Of a DNA stretch of 64,000 nt, positions 35,620-48,900 are shown one piece after another. The notes under the pieces were generated by a model, which was not told the origin of the DNA, made no database searches, and saw nothing but the letters and a program-made list of their open reading frames with translations. The position numbers and the translations under genes were made by a program. The stretch comes from Cyanophora paradoxa (Eukaryota; Glaucocystophyceae; Cyanophorales; Cyanophoraceae), in the NCBI GenBank assembly GCA_004431415.1, contig QPMI01000206.1:111446-175445 (forward strand). Reading direction: 5' to 3'. Position 1 is the stretch's first letter. Each line of letters opens with the position of its first letter.

Positions 35620-37316
35620 ATGGCCGCCGCGCCGCCCCCCGCTCAGCCCGCGGCCGCGGCCGCCGCGCCGCCACTTCAGGACTCCTCCGTCGGGCCTTTT
35701 AAGCCGTGGAACATCATTGTGCCGGGGCTATCCTTGGGAGCGCTGGACCAGCGCTTCATCAACGTGTCCAACTCGGACGCACTTATGAACATCCTGAGGA
35801 TGAACCCGCTCGAGCTCCAAGGGAAGGCGGTTCTCTCGTCCAGGAACCCGAGCGACATCAACATCGCCACCAAAGGTCCGCGCCCCGTTCAGCGGTCGCG
35901 AGCCGCGGCGTGTGCATGCGGCGCCGGCGCCGGCCGCGGCCGACTGATGTACATGTCGTGCTCCGGATCGATATCCGCAAGTCCACTTGGTACATGTCCT
36001 AATGCGACGGCAGCGATTACTGGGAGACTCTTGCAAGCGAACAACAACATCCTGCTGTGCCCTGCGAAGACGGTGAGATCTACTATGCCATGATATCGAT
36101 GATAGACTGAGACCGACAGTTGCCTCCAATATTAAATTGATCGACATATTGTAGTACTCATGATCACGCATTTGATGTCCGACGTTCAGGTTATGGTGCC
36201 GATTCTAGGTCAGGCCACGATGTGGGGAAGGCCCGTGCAGGTTATCATGCAAACCGGCGGGATTCGGATGGCCGAGGACATCAAATTCTCGAAACAGGCC
36301 AGTGTGAACGTGGGACCCCAAGACGCTAGAGGGTATGAAGGCGGCAAGGATGAGCCCCTTGAAGCGTGCGTCTACTCATTGTCAATGTTGATGTCGTAGT
36401 GTCGATCGTGAGGGCTGCTGATGCTCGACCCCCTCCGCATGTACGTTTGCGCAGTTGGATGGAGGTGCGCTTGGATTGTACATGCGGGCCTAGCTATAGC
36501 CGGCGCCTAGCTTCGGGGGCCCATAATTATAAGCTCTGCTAGATCTAGCGTCGAGCTCTACGAATAAATATTAACGGGGCTAGCGCTGCGAATTATGATC
36601 ATCATGGCATGTACAAGCATGACGCCCCCCGCCCCCGCAGCACTCGCTCGCGTGCTGCCCCGAGGGGGCGCTCTACGCGACACCGCCCCCGGTGGTGACG
36701 AACACGAACGGGGGCTCGTCCGTGAACCCGCGACCGGTCTGCGTCATGAGGATCGCCGGGTCTGGCGCCGGCGCCGGCGGGTTTTCCATGAGTTTCGAGG
36801 ACGAAGTGCCCGGCGAGTTCGCGCGCAACGCCGCCGGCAGCACCCTCCTCCGGCTCGACGGCCCCCTCCAGGTCCGCCCCGCGATATATAGCTATTTTAT
36901 TTAGGCTAGCTCCGGCCCCCGGGTTGAGGCCCCCTTCCCCCCCCTCCCCCCCCCCCCCCTTTCCCCTTCCCCCCCTCCCGCCCCCGCCCCGCCCCCTCCC
37001 CCCTCTCCCCCACCCCCCGCGCGCGCAGGCCTACAGCGCCGACGCCGGCGCCGAGGCCGCCGGGGCGCCCCTCGCTGACGTGCGCGGCACCGACGCCCCT
37101 CGCCCTCGCCCTCGAGCTCGAGCTCGCTGCCCCGCGCCCGCCTCTCAAACTCAGGCTTGGGGGCAGGTCCTCGGCATGGACGGCGCCGACGCCGACGCGG
37201 CGGACGTCGACGCCGGCGCTTCTCCCGCCGCGTTTGATTTCGAATTCGCGGGGGCCGAGGGACACGATGGCGCCGGCTTCCTCGCCGCCCACACCGGCCC
37301 CGAGCACCTCCTGTAG
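35620..37316 (+). CDS. Unrecognised protein, multi-exon
   Basis: I do not recognise a family. Exon 1 from the ATG at 35,620 gives MAAAPPPAQPAAAAAAP then FKPWNIIVPGLSLGALDQRF, NPLELQGKAVLSSRNPSDIN, IATK. A later exon reads ANNNILLCPAKT, spliced (donor GTGAGA, acceptor GTTCAG) to VMVPILGQATMWGRPVQVIM and EDIKFSKQASVNVGPQD. Next come PPPVVTNTNGGSSVNPRPVC and GFSMSFEDEVPGEFARNAAG; then after an intron with donor GTCCGC and acceptor GCGCAG the C-terminus AYSADAGAEAAGAPLADV ends GPEHLL. Composition is less GC-extreme than its neighbours and one donor is near-canonical. The intron between 36,366 and 36,646 does not resolve cleanly in frame, so this could be two genes. An alternative in-frame ATG lies at 35,584. 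Confidence 0.5.
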
Positions 37317-37531
37317 ACGTCAATGCATCGTCGGCATCGGGGAGCCCGGTGGCCGCTCCCCATTGCGATCAGCATGCGCAGCGCTGGTTGTGTAAGTTTG
37401 GATTGCAATTGAATTCGAATTCGAAGCTCAAGGCCACGGTAAATCTAGACGTTAATCTAAAGTTCACATAGCACATGCGGGCACATAGATCTAGAGGGAG
37501 GTAAGAGATAGCCTTAAGGTCCGGCGCCGGC

Positions 37532-38794
37532 TCACAGCTTGGGCTGAGGCGCAATGCGGCGGGTCCAGTCGACGAGGGCCTGCGGGGTACAGGAGGCTCG
37601 GGAGAGCTCGGGTACAGGAGCGCGCTCTGGCGGGGTACCGCACCTGGACGAGCGCCGAGACCTGGCCGTCGACCATCTCGGAGGGGAGGTCGCCTGTGGG
37701 AGTACAGCGTCAGTCCAAGGGGGGTGGGGGGAGCAGGAGCTGGGGGGTACCGTTGGCGTCGGCGTTGTCCTTGCCGCCGGCAAAGCGCTGGATGGCGACC
37801 TCGGGCTTGTTGATGGGGTGCACGTTGAGGAACACCAGGATCTGGCGCTGAGGGCGGGGTACGGGCGATCGGAGGGGGGGTACGGCGCGCTCGGAGGCGA
37901 CGGGGTGCGGCGAACCAGGTGGTACTGGCCGCGAGCTGTGGGGGGAAAAGGGCGGGATGAGGGGCGTAAGGGGGGACAAGAAAGGGGCGCGGATAGAGGG
38001 GGTACACTCACATCCGCCCAGGCCGCCGCCGACGCTCTGGCGGGGCGGGAACACTGCTGTAAGCAATCGCGGGCGGCCCAAGCGCGCTGCTCTGAAAGGC
38101 GAGAGGGGGGGTACGCGCACCATGATGGCCGCCGGCTTGTCGAAGAGGGGGTGCGTCTTCGCGGGGGCGTAGGTCCGGCTCGCCCAGTCGATGAAGTTCT
38201 GCAGCGGGGCGGGGCGGGGCGGGCTGAGCACCGCTGGCACGGGGCCGAACCCGAGCAAGTACAGCCTCGAACCTTCATCGGCGTGGCAACCGAGTAGTTG
38301 TACTCTAAATTCGAGGCCGCACGCGCGGGCGCGCGGGATCAGCTAGCGTTCAAGCTGTCTCGAGCTCGACGCGCACCGGGGGAGGCGAGGAGGAGGGCGT
38401 CTGCGCTGTCGATTTTCGCGCGCATTTCCAAAACCGGCTGGGGCACGTTCGGCTCCAGGTCCGGGTTGAAGAGCGGGAGCGACGAAATGTCCAGAATTTC
38501 GACCTCCGCGCCTGCGCACGCCGCCGTCCCGCGCGCGCGGCCTCAGCGACGCGAGTGCTGCTGGCGGAGATGAGAAGACGCACCCGCCGGGCACAGCCGC
38601 TGCGCCACGCGGAGCAGGCCGAGGTTGGGGCTCGCCTGCGCGCGTGCCGAAGCATCATGAGTGACGACCGCGCGGGACCGGAGGACTCTCCACGTGCTAG
38701 CGCGGAGCTGTTGGGGCTGCTGGAGCCCCGCGCGCGCGGCGCTTGCCTTGCGAAGCGACCCGCAAACGCCGACGATCTTGAGGGTCTTCGACAT
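37532..38794 (-). CDS. NAD(P)H-dependent FMN reductase (chromate/quinone reductase type)
   Basis: Flavodoxin-fold reductase that transfers electrons from NAD(P)H to FMN and quinones or metal ions. Spliced order: MSKTLKIVGVCGSLRK (phosphate-binding GSLRKAS loop), ASPNLGLLRVAQRLCPAGG, AEVEILDISSLPLFNPDLEP, ADALLLASPEYNYSVATPMK (typical PEYNYS flavin motif), NFIDWASRTY, FDKPAAIM, SVGGGLGG, QYHLRQILVFLNVHPINKP, AIQRFAGGK and ALVDWTRRIAPQPKL before TGA. The first intron is GC-AG (GCAAGC donor); others use GTGCGT, GTGCGC, GTTCGA and GTGAGT. Length about 190 residues fits the NQR/ChrR-like family. It is divergently paired with the F-box gene over 243 bp. No targeting peptide is evident. Confidence 0.9.
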
Positions 38795-39037
38795 CGTTCC
38801 GAACTGCTATGTGGAAGCTGCTGATGTGTCCCTTTCGCAAGTTTTGAGCTGCGCCACCTCAACGCGCTATGTCTGTTGCAATTGACGACTCTGACGACTC
38901 AGTGACGACCGCAGCGGGAGTACAGCATTTCGAGGCTGCCTAGATCGAGTCGCCGCGCCCACAACACGGATCAGAACTGGTAACCGAACCCGCAGCAAAC
39001 CTCGCGTAACTGCCTGAATCGCCCGCCGCAGACCTCG
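38795..39037. promoter_or_regulatory. Short shared upstream region of two divergent genes
   Basis: 243 bp between the ATG codons of the FMN reductase (-) and the F-box gene (+). It must hold both 5' UTRs and promoters. No TATA box is obvious; a CTGACGACTCAGTGACGA motif near the centre is AP-1/bZIP-like, by resemblance only. Confidence 0.45.
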
Positions 39038-41171
39038 ATGAGCTCGACCCCGCACCCACCGCTGTTCCACGAAGTCGGCTGCAGCTGCAGCCGATGTATA
39101 GTGCTGAAAGCGTCCAGCAAACCAGCGGCGGTCGAGGAGCGCGAGTCAGCCGCAGCTGCAGAGCTCCCATACGCATCCGCGGACGTTTCCATCGCCAGCG
39201 ATCCAGCCGCAGCCGAGGACACGCCGGCTGCGCATGCGGTGGAAGAGCCGATGGGCTTCGCCCGCCTGCCGGTTGAGCTGCTCGCCCGCGTCCTGTCGTT
39301 CCTCCCGTTCGAGAAAGCGTGGCGGCTCCGGGGGGTCAGCAAGCTGTGGCGTTCGGCGGCCGAGGGTGCAGAATGCGAAACAGTGAAGCTGGGCGGCAGC
39401 CGGATCGCTAGCTCGAAACCAGATGCGGCCGGCAAATCGCTCGCCGAGCTTAACGCGTTCACGGCCCTGGCGAAGAAGAAGGACTTGAGGCGTCATATGC
39501 GCTCAGCCTGCATTGATATCTATGCGGGACCGCACTTGAGCCTCTCTGAGGAGGGCGAGGACCGCGAAGAGGAGGCAGCGCGGGCGCGAACAGCTGTCCT
39601 GCGGCTCGTCGCGGCCGCCTGCGGCGCCCTCGCCGCCATCACACCTTCCGCCGAGATTCTCGCCAGCAGCAGCGCCGAGCAGCTCCCTTCGCCTTGGCGG
39701 CAGCAGCGGGACCTCGAGGTCACGCTCTTTCTGGATGATCCCTCCAACGACGACCTGGACGAGATCTTTCCGGCGAGCGAGGACCTGGCGCAGTCGTTCG
39801 TCCTCGGCGTCCTGTCGGCCCTGCGGCCCCTCCCAGCCGGGGCGGCGCCCCGGCCCGCAGCAGCGCCGGCGAGCCCAGCCGAGAGCCTCAAAATCGACGT
39901 GTTCCGCGACGATGACACCTGGCGGCCCTGGACACCGGACGCCGACGTTCTGCGCACCTTCCTCGCCCCGTTCTCCAAGCTGCGCGCCTTGGAGCTCGGT
40001 CAGCCCCGCAGCGCCGCCTCTGCCTCTGCCGGGTCGCCTCTCGCCTTCTCACCCGCCTCCACAGGTTATGATGCCTGCAAGATCACAGCAGCCGCGGCCG
40101 CAGCGATCGCGGAGTGCTGCTCTCGGCTTTCCGCCATCAATCTCCAGCCGAGCGACGCAGAGGCCATCGGAGAGCTGGCCGCGCTGCCTCTGGAGAGGCT
40201 CATCGTCAACCTTGCACCCCGAACGCGGTTCTCGGGAAGCATCGCGCGTCTGGGGGCGGGCCGTGCCGCGCAGACTCTGGAGGACATCTGGGTGGAGTAC
40301 GTGGACCGGACTCATGAGATCGGCTCGGACGATCTGCGCGCCCTGCCCCGCTTCCTAAAACTCGAGAGCTTCCGCACTGTGCTGGTGCGTGTGGTTCTCC
40401 ACCGCCGCGCTTTCTTTTCTGCGGGCTGCTCTCTGGTCGCGACCCCGCGGCAGCTCGACGCCGACCACGTGTCGCGGGATGACGTCGCATGCCTCGGGGC
40501 CGTGCCAAAGCTGCGGGAGCTGCATTTGAGGGTCCCGCGGGGCGCAGCCGACTCGGTGACCGCCGTACTGCGCGGTCTTGCCGACGCACTCCGAGCATCC
40601 CCTTCACTCCACATAGTTCATTTGAACGTCCCCTGTAAGCGCCCGGCCCCTAGCTACGTGGCCTGCCGGGCCCGGAGCCTCCCTGCCTCCGTCTCATGCG
40701 CTTGCGTGCGGCAGCGGCGAATCCAGACGGACCCGAGCTGACAGATCTCGTGTCGGCGGCGAGTCGTCTCAAGCACCTGCGCCTGAAGATCGACGTGGGG
40801 CGCGCCCTCACCGCAGCGGAGGCGGAGACCCTCGCGTCCCTCCGCGTCCGCGCGCGCGCAGAAGTCAGCGTCAGCTGTACGGCCGCCACCCTCGCCGACG
40901 TGCTGGCCTTCCAGGTCCCCTCCGCCCCCTCTTGCCTTGCCCGCGGCCGTGGCCTCGGCCCACCTCTCCCGCCCCAACGCAGGTGCTTGTGCGGGCGCCG
41001 GAGCGCGAGGTGGAGCAGCGGGGTAAACACTTCCGCAGCGTCAGCACAAGCATGACAACATTCCATGTTGCTGTGCCCGACGACGGGGTGCGCGAGATCG
41101 CGCAGAGCCTCGTCGCCGCCTGGCTCCCGCCCTCGTCCGGCGTTTCCATCAAATTCAGCGAGGCTACTTGA
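39038..41171 (+). CDS. F-box protein with LRR-like C-terminal region
   Basis: Probable substrate adaptor of an SCF ubiquitin ligase. The F-box is clear: MGFARLPVELLARVLSFLPF then EKAWRLRGVSKLWRSAA, at residues 71-107 from the ATG at 39,038. The rest alternates helical and Leu-rich repeats (FSKLRALELGQ, LSAINLQPSDAEAIGELAAL, PKLRELHLRVP, SRLKHLRLKIDVG) consistent with leucine-rich repeats. The gene is mostly one large exon to 40,633; a GTAAGC-donor intron then joins NVP to SANPDGPELTDLV, a second intron (donor GTCCCC, acceptor ACGCAG) joins LAFQ to VLVRAPEREVEQ, and the protein ends GVSIKFSEAT. Small additional introns inside the large exon (near 40,040 and 40,390) are possible. The substrate is unknown. 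Confidence 0.82.
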
Positions 41172-41487
41172 GTTTCTTCAGCACGCGCATAGCGCTTTGT
41201 TCGGCTGCTTGTTAGTGACTGCGTCCGAACGTGGGCTGCTGCAACCCGCGCTTGCGCATGCAATTGCACACGTGCACGCACGAGCTCGAGCGGACATCCC
41301 TCCCTAGGCTTGGCGCCGGCCGGCGCGACCCGACGTTGACTGGCGGCTCGGCTCCCCCGCGGCTCGGCCCCCACCCACCCACGCGCGGCGCGGCAACGTG
41401 CACGTGCTCCAAAGAGGGCGGCCCCTCGTGGTGTTGGCGCTCGCAGAGGAGCAGGGAGGGAGGGGGCGGGGGCGGGCGGGCGGGGGC
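41172..41487. other. Intergenic between convergent F-box and IPMDH genes
   Basis: 3' flanks of two convergent genes. GC-rich with no coding evidence. Confidence 0.5.
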
Positions 41488-43647
<2,160 letters not shown>

Positions 43648-43890
43648 CTTCAGAATCAAGGGGGGCTACACGAACTGAGAGAAGGGGTAGGAGCCGCACA
43701 GGGTTACCAGCAAAAACCTAGTTCGAACCAAAACCACGCGCAGCAGGCTAGCAGCCAGCGAATAGCGCCGGGAACAGACAGAGGAGTCAGCAGGCGGGGC
43801 GACTCACCCCTCCCGCAGCCGGTCGGCAGGAAAGGAGCGGTCTCTTCGAACGCTTGCAGCGGGTCGTGCCCCGCACCGTAGTCAGCAAAG
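43648..43890. promoter_or_regulatory. Short shared upstream region of IPMDH and RAD51
   Basis: 243 bp between the two divergent ATG codons, so it must serve both promoters. No TATA box or known motif stands out. It is less GC-rich than the flanking exons. Confidence 0.45.
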
Positions 43891-45486
43891 ATGATGCAGA
43901 AAAAGCGCAAAGCGGCCGAGAAGGAGAAGGACGCCGACAAGGAGAACCAAGCAGAATCCGCCGTCGTGCAACAGTCCAACGATGAGGAGGAGAACGGCAA
44001 GATCTGGCAGTGCATAGATAAGCTTGAGGTGCTTGATGCGCTGACTCGCAACCCGCTTGCGCCCTGAAAGGCGCCTTCAGGGCAACGGCATCAACAAGGC
44101 CGACCTCACCAAGCTGCGGGAGCAGGGCTTCTACACGGTCGAGTCTATCGCGTTCGCGACCAAGAAAGCGCTTGTTGAGGTCAAGGGCATCAGCGAGGCG
44201 AAGGCGGACAAGCTCCTGGCCGAGGGCACGCCCGCTCGCCCGTGCGCTGTTTTTCTGATGCCGGGAGCTCACAACGCGCGCAGCGAAGAAGTACGTGCCG
44301 ATGGGCTTCGTAACCGCGACGGAGATGGCGCAAAAGATGCAGGACACGCTCAAAATCACGACAGGCTCGACTGAGCTCGACAAGTTGCTCGAGGGTGCAC
44401 TTTCGCCGCCCTCTGTCGTGCGGCTTCCTCCCACGCTCACGCTCCCCAACACAGGCGGGATCGAGACGGGTTCCATTACCGAGATTTTTGGTGAATTCCG
44501 CACGGGGAAGACGCAGCTCTGCCACATGCTCTGCGTGACCTGCCAGGCGCCCGCCCCGCCCCACGGCGCCCGCGGCGCTCGCTGAAGCGCTCTCCTTCTC
44601 GCCCGCAGCTCGCCATTGAGGCAAACGGCGGCGAGGGCAAGGCCCTCTACATCGACACGGAAGGCACCTTCCGCCCGCAGCGCCTCACATCCATCGCCGA
44701 GCGGTCCGCATCTGCGCACGCAGGCCTGCGCGTGTCGCGGTCCCCGATTCGCGCGGCAGATTCGGCCTAACCCCCGAGGACGTGCTGGAGAACGTGGCCT
44801 ACGCGAAGGCGCACAACTCGGACCACCAGATGCAGCTTTTGATCCAGGCCTCCGCCATGATGTCCGAGTCCCGGTGCGGCCCTCTCCGCCCCGCAACCCT
44901 TACCGAAGCGCTTTGCGAGCGAGCGCGCGTGCAGGTACGCGCTCCTGGTCGTGGACAGCGCGACGGCGCTGTACCGGACGGACTACACGGGCCGCGGGGA
45001 GCTGGCGGCGCGGCAGGTCCACCTCGCGCGCTTCATGCGTCAGCTCGCGAGCATCGCGAACCAGGTGCTTTTCCCTCTTCGCGCGCCCTGCCCCGCCGTG
45101 CCTCACGCTCTCCGGGCAGTACGGCGTGGCGGTCGTCATCACGAACCAGGTCGTGGCGCAGGTCGACGGCGGCGCCATGTTCCAGGCACGCCCCGCTTGC
45201 TGGGCCGGGTGTTGTCGCCGCCGCCTCTGACCCGGCTGCTGCGCAGGCGGACGCCAAGAAGCCCATCGGCGGCAACATCATCGCGCACGCATCCACCACG
45301 CGGTGCTTCCCTCTCCGCCGGCGCGCGCCGCGCTCTCGGCGCCCTGACTCCTTGGGCAGGCTTTCCCTGCGGAAGGGCCGCGGCGAGGCGCGCATCTGCA
45401 AGATCTACGACTCGCCGTGCCTGCCGGAGAGCGAGGCGGCGTTCTCCATCAGCGCGGACGGCATCGGCGACGTCAAGTCCGACTAG
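43891..45486 (+). CDS. RAD51: RAD51 recombinase
   Basis: Eukaryotic RecA-family recombinase forming filaments on single-stranded DNA for homologous repair. Ten exons resolve to the base: 43891-44028, 44081-44225, 44284-44394, 44455-44546, 44609-44703, 44760-44873, 44935-45064, 45120-45185, 45247-45302, 45360-45486; they sum to 1,074 nt, 357 residues plus stop. After a Lys/Glu-rich start comes the helix-hairpin-helix region ([28 protein letters not shown]), then [24 protein letters not shown], Walker [23 protein letters not shown], Walker [30 protein letters not shown] and [14 protein letters not shown]. Residues match RAD51, not DMC1 ([10 protein letters not shown] instead of GGIESMAITE). Donors are GTGCTT, GCACGC, GTGCAC, GCGCCC, GTCCGC, GTGCGG, GTGCTT, GCACGC, GTGCTT; three of nine introns are GC-AG. 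Confidence 0.97.
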
Positions 45487-45920
45487 CCTGGCAGGCGCGT
45501 CAGCTTAGACAGAAGAAGAGTACCAGAGCAGAACCAAACCTAGCGCATAGTGCAGGGTAGCGTACGGATAGCTTATACAGTTGCAGCTCCGTGAACCAAA
45601 CAGACGAAACCGAAACGCATAACGAGGCGACGCGCGCGAGGGTGAACGTTACACTTTGCGGCGCCATGTTAAGCTTGCGCGCGGGTGCTGGATCCGAATA
45701 TATCGATATCGATTCTATAGCTAGATCTAGATCTGGAAACATTTGATCGCCGTCGTTCAGCTGTACCCCTAAAGCAGAGTACCAGCCAGGAGCCTCGTAG
45801 GCGGACGCTGCGCCTAGCATCTCGTCTAGTGTGGAGAGCATAGTTTGCCCGGAGCGACGCTGTCAAACCGCCACTCTGGTACCGACGGGTTGGGTCCAAA
45901 GAGCCTGGTCGAGGTTCCCG
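45487..45920. other. Intergenic between RAD51 and the protease gene
   Basis: 3' flank of RAD51 and 5' flank of the subtilisin gene; contains a TATCGATATCGAT and AGATCTAGATCT palindrome cluster at 45,700-45,735. No gene seen. Confidence 0.5.
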
Positions 45921-48900
45921 ATGGCAGCGCCCGGCCGGGGCGCAACGCCCCGACTGGCAGCTCTCGCGACATGCTTCATTGCAGTACTCTTAGCCTCGAG
46001 CGTCGCGCCAGCGCGAGCAGCACTCGATGCCGACCTCCTAAGCGATCTAGAGTCCACGCTGCAGGAGTCGGCAAGTAGGAGCCTGAACTTCGACAGCGAC
46101 CCTTACGACTGTACAGCATGCGGCAACTCGTTCGGTGTCATCGACTTCGCGGGCAGGAAAATCGTGCGTGCCCGACCGCCCGCCCCGTCGCCAACCCGCA
46201 GGGGCTGAGCCTGCCGGCCTGCGCGGCGCAGATGACGTCGGGAGGGCTTCGCTCGGACAAGCCGGCGGACGTGGCGGTGCCCCCGCAGCCCGGCCCATGC
46301 TGCCCTGGCCCGCGCCCGCTCACGGCTCGTGGCAGATCAAGACGTGGAACGTCAACGAGACATCCACGTTCTTCATCCATCTCCGCAACGTGAACCCGAA
46401 CACGATGAACACGATCCAGCGGATCATCGGCTACCGTGCGCCTGCCCGCCGCTCCCGCCGCGCCGTCGCGGCGCGCCGCCGCCGCCGCCGCCGCCGACGC
46501 CGCCGCCCGCGCGCAGCGCTGACGGACTACATCCCGGACAACACGTTCCTGTTCACGGCGAAGGGCCAGCTGGCGACGGATCTCGTCACGGCGGGGATCC
46601 AGGGTCTCTTCGTTGGCCGCCTCGTCGCCGGCCTCAAGGCCCGCCGCCCCGCCCCGCGCTCCCGCCCCGGCTCCGCCCCGCTCACCCCCGCCCAGCTCTC
46701 CGATGCCCTCAACCTCGCCGCCGCCAGCACCACCGCTCCCGACCGCCGCGGCCTCCGGCGCGCCCCGCCCCTCCCCGCCGCGCCCCGAAGCCGCCGCCGC
46801 CGCTCACCCCCGCGGCAGGGGTACCGCACTGGACACGGGCTTCACGAGCGTACCCTCCACGCTCCTCATCAGCATCGCCCCCCCGGAGCGCTCCGAAGTC
46901 GAGGTGCCCCTACCCCCCGCCGGGCGACGGGGGCGCGGCCGACCCGCGGCGGCGCGGCAGATGAGCGGCATCACGTCCGTCTGGGTGGACAAGATGAAGT
47001 CCATCTTCGGCCCGACGCAGCGCGAGGGCCTCAGCACCACGTGCGCCGTGCTCCAGCGCGCGCGTACCCCCCGCGTCTTTCGACCGGCGTACCCCCGCGT
47101 CTTTCGACCGGCGTACCCCCCGCAGCATCGTAGACAGGAAGTCGGTCTTCCTGAATCTGCCCAAGAGCACCTCGCCCGACCAGTGCGCCGTTCCTCCCGC
47201 CGCGACCCCTCGCGCTCGCCCCTCACCGCGTACCCCCCTGCAGGCTCAACAGCGTGCTCTCCAAGGTCCTCGTGACCGACTACAACGTTGCCTACGTGGA
47301 CGTGCGCCGCGCAGCTGTACCCCCCGGCGCATCGCCCCCTCTCAAACGAGCGCGCCCCGCCGCAGAGGAGGCCGCAGTTCGGCCCCCCGCGGCCGCAGAC
47401 GCAGACGCAGACCGCACGGCAGCTCCTGAACGAGGTACCCCCGCTCCGCAGATCCAGTGCCGAGCCGCCCCGAGCCGAGCCGCGCCCCCGCAGAACTCGG
47501 CCGGCGTGGTCCAGACCGGGACCGTGGGGCAGACCGCCATCTGGAAGCGGGGCCTGACCGGCGCGAATCAGGCGCGCCCGTACCCCCACCTCCCCATAGG
47601 GCTCACCGCTCCTTTCTAAATCGCGCACCCCCTCAGCTCATCGGCATCGGCGACTCGGGCATCGACTGGGATAACTGTGCGCCCTCTCCCCTCCGCCCCG
47701 CCCCGCCGCGCGTCCGGCGTGCCCCTTACCCCGCCCCAGGCTACTTCCAGGACAAGAGCGGGACCACCGTACCCCCGCCCTTCTGGGTGGACTCGTCCAG
47801 CAAGCCCGACCTGAACGCCCCGAAGGTGGGCGCCGCACCCCCTCCTCTCTTCTCGCCCCATCCCGCCTGATGCGGCGTGCCTCAGATCGCGCTCTACATC
47901 CCGTACTCGTCGAAGAGCTACCGGGGGGCGGCGGTGCAGGCGCGGGGCGACACGCTGAGCGAGGGCCACGGGACGCACGTCGCCGGCAGCGCGGCCGGCA
48001 ACGGCCTCCGCGACGGCTACGGCAGGGGCATGGCCTACGACGCCAAGGCCCGCCCCCCGCCCCGCCCCGCCCCCTTCCCCCTGACCTGACCCCCTCTCCA
48101 GATCGTCTTCAGCGACTTCGGCCCGACGGAGGACGTGCGGCCTTCCCCCCTCACTGCCCCCCCCTTCCCTCTTCGTTCTCACGAGCCGAGCGCGCCCCGC
48201 AGCAATACGGGCCCGTACCCGGTGACCTCACCTTCCCCACCGCCTACGCCGCCGGCGCCCGCATCCACTCCAACTCGTGCGCCGTACCCCCGCCTCCTCC
48301 CTGCCCCGCCCTCCGCCCCCGCCGTGACGCGGTGTGGGCAGCTGGGGCTGCTACAACCCGAACCCCGCGGTGGACCCGGCAGCCTGCAACACCTACTCGG
48401 GCGACGCGCGCAAGGTGAAGGGGGGCGGCGCAAGAGGGGGCGGCCGAGGTTCCAAACCAAACGCTGACCCCGCCGGCAGGTGGACGCCTTCGTGTGGGAG
48501 AACCCCGACTTCCTCGTGCTCTTCGCCGCCGGCAACGACGGCCAGTACCGTGCGCCCGGACGAGGAGAAGGCCAGACGCGGCGCGCCTCTTCGTTACCTG
48601 AGAGGGCGGCGCAGCGGGGGAGACGCTGGGGAGCCCGGCGACCTGCAAGAACTGCCTGGCCGTCGGCGCCATCTCGGCCACCACGGGCCTCATGGCCAAG
48701 TTCTCCTCCCGGGGGTACGGCGTCACCGATCGCATCAAGCCCGACCTCGTCGCCCCGGGCTCCCAGATCGAGTCGGCCCGCTCCGACGGCAACACCGGCT
48801 CCAACAACTGCGACAGTGCGCCGCGCCCGCCCGCCCGCCCGCCCGCCCGCCCGCCCGCCCGCGCCCCGCGGCGGCATCGCTGAGAGCGCCCCGCGCGCAG

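Noticed and set aside
43891-45486. DMC1 instead of RAD51
   Set aside because: [15 protein letters not shown] and the N-terminal helix-hairpin-helix residues match RAD51; DMC1 has GGIESMAITE at this place.
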